From the NCBI RefSeq assembly GCF_027587375.1, contig NZ_JAMXIC010000013.1:1-64000 (forward strand): a DNA stretch of 64,000 bases, read 5' to 3'. The position numbers were made by a program, and so were the translations under genes. Of this stretch, positions 9,810-19,444 are shown piece by piece (positions within the stretch are counted from its first letter, which is position 1; each line of letters begins with the position of its first letter). Origin of the DNA: Arthrobacter sp. B2a2-09. GTDB lineage: Bacteria > Actinomycetota > Actinomycetes > Actinomycetales > Micrococcaceae. Below the pieces are notes generated by a model. It saw only the letters and a list, made by a program, of their open reading frames with translations, was not told the DNA's origin and searched no databases.

Positions 9810-10871
9810 TTGAAACGTCGAATCGTCCTGCTTGGTGCCGTACTGGCCGCCGGATCCCTGCTTTCCACCGCCTGTACGCCACCCGGCCAAGCATCAGCCT
9901 CCTCCAACGAATCCCTCATCATCTACAGCAACTCAGTGTCCGATGGGCGCGGCGATTGGCTGAAGAAGGAAGCCGCGGCGGCCGGTTTCAAGATCGACTT
10001 CGTTGATCTGGGTGGTGGTGACGTGATGAACCGCCTGACCGCGGAGAAGAACAATCCGGTGGCTGACGTGACGTTCGGCTTGAACAACGTGTACTTCGAG
10101 AAGCTCAAGGCACAGAACGTGCTCGATCCCTACACCCCGGCCTGGGCAGGAGACGTCGACGCCTCATTGGGTGACCAGGCGGGCAAGCAGTTCTGGCCGA
10201 TTGTGCGCGAGCCGATCATGCTGGTCTTCAACAAAGCCGCCTACGCCACACCTGCTGCAGCTCCGCAGGATTGGACCGACCTCTGGACCAAGGACCAGTT
10301 CAAAGGAAAGTACGAGGTGCCCACCGCGCTAGGCGGTGCAACCACCCAGATGGTGCTTGCGGGCATCTTGGCCCGCTATGCCGACCCTAACGGTGAGCTC
10401 GGCATCAGCGCCGAGGGTTGGGCACAGGTAAAGGCCTACTTCGCCAACGGGAGCCGGGCAGTCACTGGCGAAGATCTGTACTCCCGCATGAAGAAGTCTC
10501 AAGTGGACGCCGGCCAGATGTGGCTCTCCGGCAAGGCCAGCCGCGAAAAGCAATACGGCATCGCAACAGAAGCCGTGAAGCCCGCCGTCGGCGTCCCTTT
10601 CGCCGTTCAGCAAGTCGCCCTGATCAAAGGCACCAAGAAGGCAGAAACCGCCAAGAAGTTCATCGACTGGTTCGGATCCGCCGACGTCCAGGCCAAGTGG
10701 TCCAAGCAGTTCTTCACCGCCCCCGCGAACAACAAAGCCGCTGCTGCCGCGGATGCGCAGGCCATCCAACAGACTGCCGCCTTCAAGAACCAGGCTATCG
10801 ACTGGACCCTGGTCGGGAAATACATCGACAAGTGGGTCGAGAAGATCCAGCTCGAATACTTGAAGGGCTAG
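9810..10871 (+). CDS. ABC-type solute-binding lipoprotein (Fe3+/putrescine/phosphonate-type family)
   Basis: 353 residues. TTG 9810 is preferred: GGAGA lies 5-6 bases upstream, and translation then begins LKRRIVLLG, a proper lipoprotein signal ending LLSTAC. The earlier ATG (9774) would add 12 residues ahead of the signal and start close to the LacI operator. The mature part has the type-2 periplasmic-binding fold of FbpA/PotD-like proteins (LIIYSNSVSDGRGDWLKKEA near the start). It lacks an obvious paired Tyr iron site, and the GDPD gene in the operon argues for an organic phosphate or diester ligand; this is inference. Confidence 0.88.
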   Translation: MKRRIVLLGAVLAAGSLLSTACTPPGQASASSNESLIIYSNSVSDGRGDWLKKEAAAAGFKIDFVDLGGGDVMNRLTAEKNNPVADVTFGLNNVYFEKLKAQNVLDPYTPAWAGDVDASLGDQAGKQFWPIVREPIMLVFNKAAYATPAAAPQDWTDLWTKDQFKGKYEVPTALGGATTQMVLAGILARYADPNGELGISAEGWAQVKAYFANGSRAVTGEDLYSRMKKSQVDAGQMWLSGKASREKQYGIATEAVKPAVGVPFAVQQVALIKGTKKAETAKKFIDWFGSADVQAKWSKQFFTAPANNKAAAAADAQAIQQTAAFKNQAIDWTLVGKYIDKWVEKIQLEYLKG

Positions 10872-10874
10872 TCG

Positions 10875-11921
10875 ATGATCACGTTTGAGAATGTCGAGAT
10901 CCGCTTCGGCGATTTTGTCGCACTGCCGGACTACCAGCTCACAGTGGAAGAAGGCGAGTTCTTCACCCTCTTGGGCCCCTCCGGCTGTGGCAAGTCCACG
11001 GCGCTTCGAGCGCTTGCCGGCTTCATCCAGCCCAGCCGCGGGGACATCCGTATCGGCGGCAAGCGTGTCACGCACCTGCCCAGCCACCGCCGCGAAATCG
11101 GGATGGTCTTCCAGAGCTACGCCCTGTTTCCCACCCTGTCGGTGTGGGAGAACATCGCCTTTGGCCTCAAGGTTGCGAAGGTTTCCAAGGCCGAGACCAT
11201 GGAGCGTGTCCGCGAAATCGCCCGAGAGGTCAATCTCAGCGACGAACAGCTTGCCAAGAGCGTCACGGACCTTTCCGGCGGCCAGCAACAGCGTGTTGCG
11301 ATCGCCCGGGCCTTGGTGCTGCGCCCCAAGATCCTTTTGCTGGACGAGCCACTGTCCAACCTCGACGCGAAGCTCCGCCACCAGCTGCGTGCCCAGCTCA
11401 AGGATCTGCAACAGGAGTTCGGTATCACCACCGTCTACGTCACCCACGACCAGGACGAGGCCCTGACCATGAGCGACCGCATTGCCGTAATGAACAACGG
11501 CCGGATCGAGCAGGTAGGAACTCCCCAGGACGTGTACACGCGGTCCGCGACCGAGTTCGTGTGCAATTTTGTGGGCGATGCCAACAAACTCTCCCCCGCC
11601 ACCGTTCAAGTAGTAATGCGCGACGGCGGGTCCCACCTTGATCCCGCGAGGCCTGCGTACGTGCGGATCGAAAAGGTCAGGATCGAGGCGGCCGATACGG
11701 CCGCCTCGGCAGCGGTACCAGCACTCGCGGGGCGGGTAAGCTCGCGCCATTATCACGGCGTCTACAGCAGCTACCGGGTCGAGACGGACCGCGGAATGCT
11801 CCGCGGAATTCTGCAGGAGGATGGCAGGGGAGGCTTCCAGCCAGGAGATCCGGTCCGACTTTTGGTCAATCCGGACGATGTCCTGCAGTACGGGGTCTCC
11901 CGGTACGGGGTTGCCTCGTGA
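10875..11921 (+). CDS. ABC importer ATPase (FbpC/PotA-like)
   Basis: 348 residues: Walker A GPSGCGKST, Q-loop FQSYALFPTL, signature [15 protein letters not shown], Walker B ILLLDEP, switch THDQDEA; a C-terminal TOBE-like domain from about residue 240. It starts 3 bp after the binding-protein stop and its stop overlaps the permease start by 4 bases, so it is translationally coupled to both. Confidence 0.92.
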   Translation: MITFENVEIRFGDFVALPDYQLTVEEGEFFTLLGPSGCGKSTALRALAGFIQPSRGDIRIGGKRVTHLPSHRREIGMVFQSYALFPTLSVWENIAFGLKVAKVSKAETMERVREIAREVNLSDEQLAKSVTDLSGGQQQRVAIARALVLRPKILLLDEPLSNLDAKLRHQLRAQLKDLQQEFGITTVYVTHDQDEALTMSDRIAVMNNGRIEQVGTPQDVYTRSATEFVCNFVGDANKLSPATVQVVMRDGGSHLDPARPAYVRIEKVRIEAADTAASAAVPALAGRVSSRHYHGVYSSYRVETDRGMLRGILQEDGRGGFQPGDPVRLLVNPDDVLQYGVSRYGVAS

Positions 11922-13741
11922 ACGGCTCGCTCAAGCAACTGCTTCGGTCTCCTCTGTTCCTGGTGGTGGCGGCAGTACTGCTGTGGTTTTCAGTCACCTT
12001 CCTGATCTACCCGAACCTCACGTTGCTTGGAACGGTCTTCATGCCCGAGGGGCAGCTTTCCTTCGATGCCATCCGGCGGCTGATGTCGTCCCAACGCGCC
12101 ATGGAGTCACTTCGCAACAGCTTCCTGCTGGCCGTGATCCTCTCGGTGACCGTCAACGCCGTCGGGATCTTCATTGTCCTGGCCACCCGGTACTTCGACA
12201 TCAAAGGTGCCCGGGTTTTGTGGCTGGGCTACGCCAGCACACTGATTTACGGCGGAATCGTGCTGGTGGCCGGGTACAAGTTCCTCTATGGAGACAGTGG
12301 CTTCATCACGCGCCTCCTGCTGAACGTGTTCCCGGGCATGTCTGCGTCTTGGTTCACGGGCATGTTCGCCGTGGTGTTTGTCATGACTTTCGCGTGCACC
12401 GGAAACCATCTGCTGTTCTTCGGCAACGCGTTGGCGAAGGTGGACTTCCAGACGATCGAAGCCGCGCGGATGATGGGCGCTTCGAGCTGGAAGGTGCTGC
12501 GCAGCATCGTCCTGCCCACGCTGATGCCGATGGTGTATGCCATCACCATCCTGACCTTCCTGGGTGGCTTGAGTGCGCTGGCTGCCCCGCAGGTACTCGG
12601 CGGCGAGGACTTCCAGACCGTTACGCCGATGATTCTGACGTTCGCCAATGCTCCGTCGTCGCGGGACCTGGCCGCGACGCTCGCCATGATCCTGGGCTTG
12701 TCCACCATCGTGCTGCTGGCCGTGATGAACCGCTTGGAGAAGGGCGGAACCTACTTCAGCGTGTCCAAGGTTCCTGTTTTCCTGCAGAAGCAAAAGATCG
12801 AAAACCCGGTGGCGAATGTTGTGGTGCACGCAGTGGCATACGCCCTTTTCGCCGTCTACGCCCTCCCACCGGTCCTGATCGTCATCTTTTCCTTCACCGA
12901 CGCTGCCTCGATCCAGAGCGCCACCCTGGACCCCGGCAGCTTCACCCTGAACAACTACCTCCGGGTATTCACCGACTACTCGGCACTGTGGCCGTTCCTA
13001 GTGAGCATCGGGTACAGCGCCGTCGCAACGACTGTTGTCGTCTTCGGCCTGCTGTTCGTAGCTCGCCTCGTGCAGAAATTCCGCAACCCGGCCACTGCCG
13101 CCATCGAATACATCCTGCATATCCCGTGGATTCTGCCTTCAACCATGGTGGCGCTTGGACTGATCGTTACTTTCGACCACTCCGAATGGTTGGTGGGCAA
13201 CATCGTCCTCACCGGGACGCTGGCGATCCTCGCCATTGCCTACGTGATCGGCAAGATCCCATTCACGCTGCGGATGCTCAAGGCAGCCTTCGCCGCAGTA
13301 CCTGACCAGTTGGAAGAGGCTGCCGCAATACTTGGCGCCGGCTCCTTCACCACGTTCCGCCGGATCCTATTGCCGATCGTTGCACCAACGGCGGCGGCCG
13401 TAGCCGCCCTGAACTTTAACCACCTGCTCGATGACTACGACACTGCCGTCTTCCTGGCACACCCCCTGTACCAACCCCTGGGCATCGTCATCAAGAACGC
13501 CACGAGCAACGACACCTTGACGGACACCACGGCCCTGACATTCGTCTACACCGTCATCCTCATGGCCATCACCGGCGTCACTATGTGGCTCGTCTACGGA
13601 CGGGGCGCCGGATCTGGCGTTTCCCGACGTCGTCGCCCCTCCCCGAAAGCGACCAAAGCTCTATTGAGCGCTAGCCCAGAAGCCGCCCGCGAACCCCGTG
13701 AACTGGCCGCTGCTGGCGCAGCAAACACCCTGGAGAAATAG
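11918..13741 (+). CDS. fused two-domain ABC importer permease (FbpB-like)
   Basis: 607 residues, about twice a single permease. Two complete membrane-domain halves, each with a coupling loop: AARMMGASSWKVLRSIVLP in the first half and AAAILGAGSFTTFRRILLP in the second. This layout is typical of FbpB-type iron and 2-aminoethylphosphonate importers. GTG 11918 overlaps the ATPase stop (GTGA). The C-terminal 45 residues are a basic/Ala-rich cytoplasmic tail. Confidence 0.9.
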   Translation: MNGSLKQLLRSPLFLVVAAVLLWFSVTFLIYPNLTLLGTVFMPEGQLSFDAIRRLMSSQRAMESLRNSFLLAVILSVTVNAVGIFIVLATRYFDIKGARVLWLGYASTLIYGGIVLVAGYKFLYGDSGFITRLLLNVFPGMSASWFTGMFAVVFVMTFACTGNHLLFFGNALAKVDFQTIEAARMMGASSWKVLRSIVLPTLMPMVYAITILTFLGGLSALAAPQVLGGEDFQTVTPMILTFANAPSSRDLAATLAMILGLSTIVLLAVMNRLEKGGTYFSVSKVPVFLQKQKIENPVANVVVHAVAYALFAVYALPPVLIVIFSFTDAASIQSATLDPGSFTLNNYLRVFTDYSALWPFLVSIGYSAVATTVVVFGLLFVARLVQKFRNPATAAIEYILHIPWILPSTMVALGLIVTFDHSEWLVGNIVLTGTLAILAIAYVIGKIPFTLRMLKAAFAAVPDQLEEAAAILGAGSFTTFRRILLPIVAPTAAAVAALNFNHLLDDYDTAVFLAHPLYQPLGIVIKNATSNDTLTDTTALTFVYTVILMAITGVTMWLVYGRGAGSGVSRRRRPSPKATKALLSASPEAAREPRELAAAGAANTLEK

Positions 13742-13743
13742 AA

Positions 13744-14628
13744 ATGTTCGGACAGCCACGATTCGTGGAGCAGAATTCCCAGCTCAATGCCGCCTTCGAG
13801 CGGGCCAGGCCCTTGGTCGCCGTCCACCGCGGCACCGGTCTCGGCACCATCGCAGAAAACACCCAGCCAGCTGTGGAAGCAGCCCTTCGCCAAGGTGCCG
13901 AAATGGTGGAGATCGACGTCGTGGAATCAACCGACGGCGAGTTCTTCCTTTTCCATGACGGCTACGAGCCGATGCACTTCGGGATCCAGGAGAACATCAG
14001 GACACTGGATGCCGCATCGATCCGTGCCTTGGAATACCGCTGGTGCTCGACGGCGAGCAACGAGGCCTACAGGGTGGCAACTCTCGATGAGGTACTGCGT
14101 CAAAACCCCAACGCCCTCTTCAACGTGGACCGCTCTTGGTGGTACTGGGAACGGCTTCTGCCGTATTTGGACAGCTACGACGTGATGGGCAGGGCCGTCC
14201 TGAAATCCCCTGTGGACCGGGAGCCGTTGGAGCTACTGGCTGCGCACCCGGTGAAATACCCCTTCGCGCCCATGGTCCGGTCCCATGAGGACGTCCTCCG
14301 TGTGCTGGAGTATACGGAGATCAATACGGTTGGAATGGAACTCCTGGCAGAAGGTCCGGACCACGATTTTGCCTCTCCCGATTATGTTGCATGGCTCCAT
14401 TCGCGGGGACTTTTTGCCCTGCTAAACGCCATCAACCTGAGCAACAGGGTGCCCCTTTTCTGCGGCTGGGACGACGAGACATCTGTGCTTGCCGACCCGG
14501 ATTCAGGGTGGGGGCGGCTGATAGGACTTGGAGCCGACATCATCCAGACCGACTGGCCGGGATTGCTGGTCCCCTACCGAAATGCCGTGCTTCAGGGAGC
14601 GCCGGCAGGCATGTTGGCCAGCCAGTAG
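13744..14628 (+). CDS. glycerophosphodiester phosphodiesterase family protein (GDPD)
   Basis: 294 residues with the GDPD barrel signature in order: HRG and AENT near the N-terminus, EIDV in the second strand, FHDG in the third; late FALLNAIN and TDWP match the barrel end. No signal peptide, so it is cytoplasmic. It starts 2 bp after the permease stop. GDPDs cleave glycerophosphodiesters to glycerol-3-phosphate and an alcohol. Here it probably processes the imported solute; some GDPD-fold proteins have other phosphodiester or sphingolipid-like substrates. Confidence 0.85.
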   Translation: MFGQPRFVEQNSQLNAAFERARPLVAVHRGTGLGTIAENTQPAVEAALRQGAEMVEIDVVESTDGEFFLFHDGYEPMHFGIQENIRTLDAASIRALEYRWCSTASNEAYRVATLDEVLRQNPNALFNVDRSWWYWERLLPYLDSYDVMGRAVLKSPVDREPLELLAAHPVKYPFAPMVRSHEDVLRVLEYTEINTVGMELLAEGPDHDFASPDYVAWLHSRGLFALLNAINLSNRVPLFCGWDDETSVLADPDSGWGRLIGLGADIIQTDWPGLLVPYRNAVLQGAPAGMLASQ

Positions 14629-14638
14629 AGTTGTGGCT

Positions 14639-15697
14639 GTGACTGAGCTGGGGCCCCCAAAGGGGCGTAACGGAGGATCACCGCTGGGTGTGCGTATGGA
14701 CGACGTCGCCCAGTTGGCCCAAGTATCCCGCGCCACAGTGTCCCGGGTGTTGATGGGGAATGTCTCTGTTTCCGCCAAGACACAGGAAAAGGTCAACCGA
14801 GCCTTGCGGGAATTGGGCTATGTGCCCAACATGATGGCCAGCGGACTGGCGGCCCGCAGTTCGGACTTAGTGGGCCTGCTTCTGCGGGATCCCAGGAATC
14901 CCGCGTACGGGCTGCTCCACAGCGAGATCCAGAACGAAGCCAGCCGGGCGGGGCTTCAGCTGATTACCGTAGTTCCCACGGTAACGCGAGGTGCCGAGGA
15001 AGAGCTGGCCGGCTTGCGGAGGCTCTTGGGTCTGCGGGTCGGCGGCCTCATGGTTTCCACGGGCGTCATCAAGGCTCACGATCTGGAACCGTTCCTCGAT
15101 TCCGTGCCAGTGGTGTCTGTCGGTCGGGTGGAGGAGCATCCGGGCATTTATGGAGTCTCCTACGACGAGGACACCAACGGTGCCATCCTGGCAGACCGGG
15201 TTGCTACCGCGGGTCACCGCTCGGTCGCGGTGGTGGTTCCCGTGTTCTCCCTCTCCACAGCCGAAAACCGACGAGGACTCGCCATGGCAGCGCACTTGCG
15301 CGCGCGCGGCGTCGAGGTCCACCAGCTCGACACGGATCTCTTTGGCGACTCAGTGGACCGTTGTGAGGACATCGTCCGGCTTGCAAGCGAGGGGCGGATT
15401 ACGGCCGCCATGTTCCCCTCGGACACTCGGGCCATCTCCTTCATGCCGTACGCGAGCGAGGCAGGGCTACGCATTCCCGAGGATCTGTCCATCACGGGTT
15501 GCGACGGCATCCTGATGGGCTCCGAGCAGATCGGAATCGCGACGCTTAGGATTCCGGTCCATGAAGTGGCTGCCAGGGGCACGACGGTTATGGCCGATTT
15601 GATGCGCGACCGAGGCTCCGCAACCATACGGCACGAGCGCTTTGCGGGGGTCTTCGTCCCGGGCCGTACCCTGGCTTCACCAGCGCGCGTCCCCTGA
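14639..15697 (+). CDS. LacI-family transcriptional regulator
   Basis: About 352 residues: an N-terminal HTH (MDDVAQLAQVSRATVSRVL) and a LacI-type periplasmic-binding sensor domain (LVGLLLRDPRNPAYG; ITGCDGILMGS). The start is uncertain: GTG 14639 lies 10 bp after the previous stop but has a weak ribosome site, whereas GTG 14690 or ATG 14696 follow GGAGG at 14672-14676 and start right at the HTH. It is last in the operon it probably controls through the two sites upstream of the binding-protein gene. Confidence 0.9.
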   Translation: MTELGPPKGRNGGSPLGVRMDDVAQLAQVSRATVSRVLMGNVSVSAKTQEKVNRALRELGYVPNMMASGLAARSSDLVGLLLRDPRNPAYGLLHSEIQNEASRAGLQLITVVPTVTRGAEEELAGLRRLLGLRVGGLMVSTGVIKAHDLEPFLDSVPVVSVGRVEEHPGIYGVSYDEDTNGAILADRVATAGHRSVAVVVPVFSLSTAENRRGLAMAAHLRARGVEVHQLDTDLFGDSVDRCEDIVRLASEGRITAAMFPSDTRAISFMPYASEAGLRIPEDLSITGCDGILMGSEQIGIATLRIPVHEVAARGTTVMADLMRDRGSATIRHERFAGVFVPGRTLASPARVP

Positions 15698-15718
15698 TTC
15701 TTCGCGGCACTCGTTCAC

Positions 15719-17074
15719 TCAGGAGAACTCCTTCAGCGCCTCCGTGAGGAGGCTCCCCGGAGCGCCGAGGCGTACATGGACTCCGTTTGAGGCCGTCAGT
15801 ACGCCAGCTATGACGACGGCGGTGACGTCGCTCGCCGTCGCGCTGAACGCGAACTGCTGGGGCATGGAACCGGCGGTCCGTACCGAGTCCGGAGCCACAG
15901 CCATGAGGTCGCACACTGCACCTACCTCAAGTGCCGACGCTATGGGAGTGGCCATGGAAGCCGTTGCGCCAGTGGTGGCCGCGCGGAGCAGTTCATGCGG
16001 TGAGAACCTGCCCCGCTGGCCGGAGCCGAGGCGTTCTCCGTGTTCCAAGGTACGCATTTCAACCCAAGGATCGATCACCGCGTGCTGGTCCGTGCCCAGC
16101 GCGATGGTCGAGCCGGCGTCGGACAATGCGCGTGCCGGTCCGATCCCATCGGCGAGATCGGCCTCAGTGCTTGGACACATCACCACCGTGGCTCCGGCGT
16201 CCCCGAGAAGCTGGATGTCTTCGGGCGTCAGGTGGGTGGCGTGGACGGCGGAGAGCCGCCCGGACAGCAGTCCATGCCGGGCAAGAAGTCCAGCCGGGGT
16301 GACGCCATAGGCCTGCAGGCAGGCCTCGTTCTCAGCCGGTTGTTCGCTGAGGTGGATGTGGAGCGGAATGTCGGCAGGCAGTTGGTGTGCGACAGTCTTG
16401 AGCGCTTCCTCGGGCACTCCGCGGACGGAGTGCAGGGCGGCCCCCATACCGACCTTTTCCGGCGGAAAGCTCCGCGCTACCTCGGCCCGCAGTGACGCGA
16501 GCCGGTCCAACCAGGCCTGGGCGTCGGCGTCGCCAAACCGTGCCTGTTCCGGGCTGAGCGGCGTCCCGATGCCTCCCGCGAGGTACAGGGTGTCCAGCAA
16601 AGTCAGACGGATCCCCGCCGCCACGGCTGCCCTGGCCAACGCCAGTTCCATCGCGTGCGGCTCCGGGTACGGCGTTCCTTCCGGCTGGTGGTGGACGTAG
16701 TGGAACTCGGCCACGCTGCTGAAGCCCGAGACCACCATTTCGGTGAAGACTGCCGTGGCGAGCTTCTCGTATTTCTCGGGTGTCAGTTCCGCAGCGCTCC
16801 GGTACATTTGCTCTCGCCAGACCCAGAAGTCACCACGCCCGTCATGGGTCCGGCCGCGCAGGATCCGGTGAAAAGCGTGCGAATGGGCGTTTGCCGCGGC
16901 GGGGAAGACGACGCCGTTCAAAATCTGGTCACCGGTTTCGGGCTCGACTCCGGTGGAGATCCCAGCGATGCGACCTTCGTGGACTTCCAGCCGAACGCCG
17001 GCGACAACCGCGCCGCCGGCGACAGAACCGCCGTCGGCGTTTACAAGCGCCTCCTCGCACCAGAACCCGCTCAC
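15719..17074 (-). CDS. hutF: formimidoylglutamate deiminase
   Basis: 451-residue amidohydrolase. The metal motif HSH (64-66, in ANAHSHAFHR), the FWVWREQMYR stretch, HLSEQPAEN, the HATHL metal histidine and ALGTDQHA follow HutF in order. HutF converts N-formimidoyl-glutamate to N-formyl-glutamate and ammonia in the five-step histidine route. Its start overlaps the stop of the upstream amidohydrolase by 4 bases, so the two are co-translated. HutH, HutU and HutI are not in the window. The stop lies only 21 bp from the convergent LacI gene. Confidence 0.88.
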   Translation of the reverse strand: MSGFWCEEALVNADGGSVAGGAVVAGVRLEVHEGRIAGISTGVEPETGDQILNGVVFPAAANAHSHAFHRILRGRTHDGRGDFWVWREQMYRSAAELTPEKYEKLATAVFTEMVVSGFSSVAEFHYVHHQPEGTPYPEPHAMELALARAAVAAGIRLTLLDTLYLAGGIGTPLSPEQARFGDADAQAWLDRLASLRAEVARSFPPEKVGMGAALHSVRGVPEEALKTVAHQLPADIPLHIHLSEQPAENEACLQAYGVTPAGLLARHGLLSGRLSAVHATHLTPEDIQLLGDAGATVVMCPSTEADLADGIGPARALSDAGSTIALGTDQHAVIDPWVEMRTLEHGERLGSGQRGRFSPHELLRAATTGATASMATPIASALEVGAVCDLMAVAPDSVRTAGSMPQQFAFSATASDVTAVVIAGVLTASNGVHVRLGAPGSLLTEALKEFS

Positions 17075-18285
17075 AGGAGTCCCTCCAGAACGTCGGCGAG
17101 CGCAACGGCGCCGGCTGAGGCGTCCTCGTCAGCGACGTATTCTTCCGGTGAGTGCGAGATTCCGCTGGGGTTGCGGACGAAAAGCATCGCCGAGGGGACA
17201 TGTCCAGCCAAGACTCCGGCGTCGTGTCCAGCGCCGGTTGCCAGCACGGGCGCGCCCGGCAGGAGCTCGCCGATGCGTCGGCTCAGGGCGGGATCGAAGT
17301 GCACGGTGTCGCTGTAGGACTCCTCGGTGAGGGTGACGGTGCATCCCTCGCCTGCCGCGATTTCCCGGGCCGCGCGGTAAATCGATTCGATCAATTGTGC
17401 CGTCACGCCGTCGTCGGGATGGCGGGCGTCAAGCCACAGATCGACGCGAGAGGCAATCACGTTGGTGCCGCCGGGAACCGGGGTCAAGCGCCCCACTGTG
17501 GCCCGCGCATCCGGCTGTTTCGCCGCGGTGTCACGGACGGCAACGACGATCTGCGCGGCCGCGACCATCGGATCGGCACGATCGGCCATGAGTGTGGTCC
17601 CGGCGTGGTTGCCTTGGCCGCTGACGCTCAGCTTCCAGCGGCCGTGGCCCAGGATGGAGCTTCCGACGGCGATGGCCGGGCCGCCTTGGCCCAGCCCCTT
17701 TCCCTGTTCAACATGCAGTTCAACGAAGTCGCCGATTCGAGCCAGGGCTTCCGGATCGGGACCGACGTGCCTGGGATCCAGACCATTGCTTCGGGCGACG
17801 TCGGCGAAAGTGTTGCCGTCCACATCGCGCAGGTTCCGCGCCTTGTCGACGTCGATGGCGCCGGTCAGGAGCCGCGAGCCCAAGCAAGCCACGCCAAAGC
17901 GGGATCCCTCCTCTTCCGGGAAGGCCGTGATGGCCAGGGAACGCCCCGGCACTGTGTCCTTCGAGTCAACGCCGCGGGATCTGAGGATATCGACGGCGGC
18001 GAGTGCGGACGCGACGCCAAGCGGCCCGTCAAAGGCGCCTCCGCCGGGGACGGAATCGAGGTGGCTGCCGGTGACGAGCGCACCGTCCTGGGGCTTTCCC
18101 CACCAGGCCCAGATGATGCCGTTTCGGTCGGTCTCGACGCCGAGGCCGCGCTGTTGGGCTTGTTCGATGAACCACTGCCTGAGGTCGAGCTCGGGCGTCG
18201 AGTAGACGGCCCTGGAGTACCCTCCGCGCACCGCATCGCGGCCCACGTCCTTGATTGAGTCGAGGAGCTGATTAACGGTTTCCAT
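17071..18285 (-). CDS. allantoate amidohydrolase/N-carbamoyl-amino-acid hydrolase-like M20 peptidase
   Basis: 404 residues of the AllC/hydantoinase subfamily of M20: GSHLDSVPGGGAFDG (73-87, His75 and Asp86 as metal ligands), EEEGSRFG, ELHVEQG, and AGHDAG near the end. These enzymes use two Zn or Mn ions to cleave ureido or formyl C-N bonds. It is translationally coupled to hutF, so the most economical role is N-formyl-glutamate hydrolysis in place of HutG, or allantoate breakdown linked to the allantoin cluster 27 kb away. Sequence alone does not separate these. Confidence 0.82.
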   Translation of the reverse strand: METVNQLLDSIKDVGRDAVRGGYSRAVYSTPELDLRQWFIEQAQQRGLGVETDRNGIIWAWWGKPQDGALVTGSHLDSVPGGGAFDGPLGVASALAAVDILRSRGVDSKDTVPGRSLAITAFPEEEGSRFGVACLGSRLLTGAIDVDKARNLRDVDGNTFADVARSNGLDPRHVGPDPEALARIGDFVELHVEQGKGLGQGGPAIAVGSSILGHGRWKLSVSGQGNHAGTTLMADRADPMVAAAQIVVAVRDTAAKQPDARATVGRLTPVPGGTNVIASRVDLWLDARHPDDGVTAQLIESIYRAAREIAAGEGCTVTLTEESYSDTVHFDPALSRRIGELLPGAPVLATGAGHDAGVLAGHVPSAMLFVRNPSGISHSPEEYVADEDASAGAVALADVLEGLL

Positions 18286-18404
18286 GTGTTCCTCCGATGA
18301 ATGAAGACTGCCACCAAGTCACATGATGCCACTGCGAGCTATGGACTGCCGACGACGACGGGCGTACCTTGGTGTCCAAACACCGCACTGGGGAGGTGGA
18401 GTGT

Positions 18405-19259
18405 TTGTCCGGGTATCTGGGGTGCCGTGGCATCTTTTTGTTGCGCCCCGTTCTTCTCGCCGTTTTCGGCGCATTGGCATGGTTGCTGTGGCTTGCCGGT
18501 CCTTCGCAAGCCGCTGACATCCTGCCGACGATTCCGGCTGTTCCGTCTCCTTCGGTTACACTGCCTCCGGTTCCCCTCGCCGTTCCCATAGGGCCGCTCG
18601 TCAACCACGTCCCGTCCGCGGTTCCGAGCCCGAGTCAATTGGCCACCGTTCCTGAGTCCGTTGTTAATCAGCTAACAGACCACGCCTTGACACCGGTCGT
18701 TGGACTCGTTGACGCTGTGCCGCCAATGGTCACCAACACGATCAGTGAACTCCCGGCCTTGCCCGAGCTGCCTTCCGTGCCGGCATTGCCGCCGGTGCCC
18801 GGAATACTGCCGCCTCAAGGACCAAGTGCTTCAGCTGTCCCCGCCGCCCCAATGCGCGCTGGATCAGGCGCGGTGCTAACCGCCCCCACCCCACTTGTCC
18901 CTACGAGCCCCCTTTCACCATCGGTCCAGGCCGGGCCGGGAGCAAACACAGGGAGCTCCGGATTCACAAGGAACCCTGGATTCATGCCGGACGGGGTCTT
19001 CATGCCCGCCGCTGTATTCGCGACGGCGGAAGTGTCTCCAGGCCCCGGCGGACCTCCGCCTGACACACCGGCTCCTGCGGCGGTGTCGCCACATGAGTCC
19101 GGATCGATGTCGGATCCGCAGGGCGGTTCCGCGTTTGGCGCCGCAGATCTCCCGGAACAACGTGCACTGGCGCCGCCACTCCACCACGGCCCCATCCCCG
19201 ATGGCCGGCAAACCCCCTCAGCCGAACCTGCATTCGATCCGGGATCTTCTCCCGACTGA
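18405..19259 (+). CDS. exported Pro/Ala/Ser-rich protein of unknown function
   Basis: About 284 residues. TTG 18405 is chosen because GGGAGG lies 8 bases upstream and the product then opens with a clean signal peptide (LLAVFGALAWLLWLAG, cleavage near SQAA). The remainder is low-complexity Pro/Ala/Val/Ser with no recognisable fold, cysteine pairs, LPXTG motif or membrane anchor. A cell-wall-associated or linker-like protein is possible. It is divergent from the AllC-like gene and followed by a strong hairpin. Confidence 0.65.
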   Translation: MSGYLGCRGIFLLRPVLLAVFGALAWLLWLAGPSQAADILPTIPAVPSPSVTLPPVPLAVPIGPLVNHVPSAVPSPSQLATVPESVVNQLTDHALTPVVGLVDAVPPMVTNTISELPALPELPSVPALPPVPGILPPQGPSASAVPAAPMRAGSGAVLTAPTPLVPTSPLSPSVQAGPGANTGSSGFTRNPGFMPDGVFMPAAVFATAEVSPGPGGPPPDTPAPAAVSPHESGSMSDPQGGSAFGAADLPEQRALAPPLHHGPIPDGRQTPSAEPAFDPGSSPD

Positions 19260-19444
19260 GCAGGCCGCTCCTGCCCTTATGGCAGGCACGACCAACTGCG
19301 CCACCAGCGCAGGACACGCCTTAGTCAGGAGAAGACCATGCAGGACCGCAACCGATTGATAGGAAATTGGCCCGACCCCATGAAGAAAGGAGGCATATAG
19401 GTATAAGCAAGCATCGCGACAGGCGCTCAGCGCCCAAGGGAACA

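Noticed and set aside
11821..13305. 494-codon plus-strand frame across the fused permease
   Set aside because: Out-of-frame shadow rich in His/Arg/Pro; the permease frame has clear helices and coupling loops.
18369..18404. ATG-type start upstream for the exported Pro-rich protein
   Set aside because: It would place 12 charged residues before the signal peptide; TTG 18405 after GGGAGG fits better.
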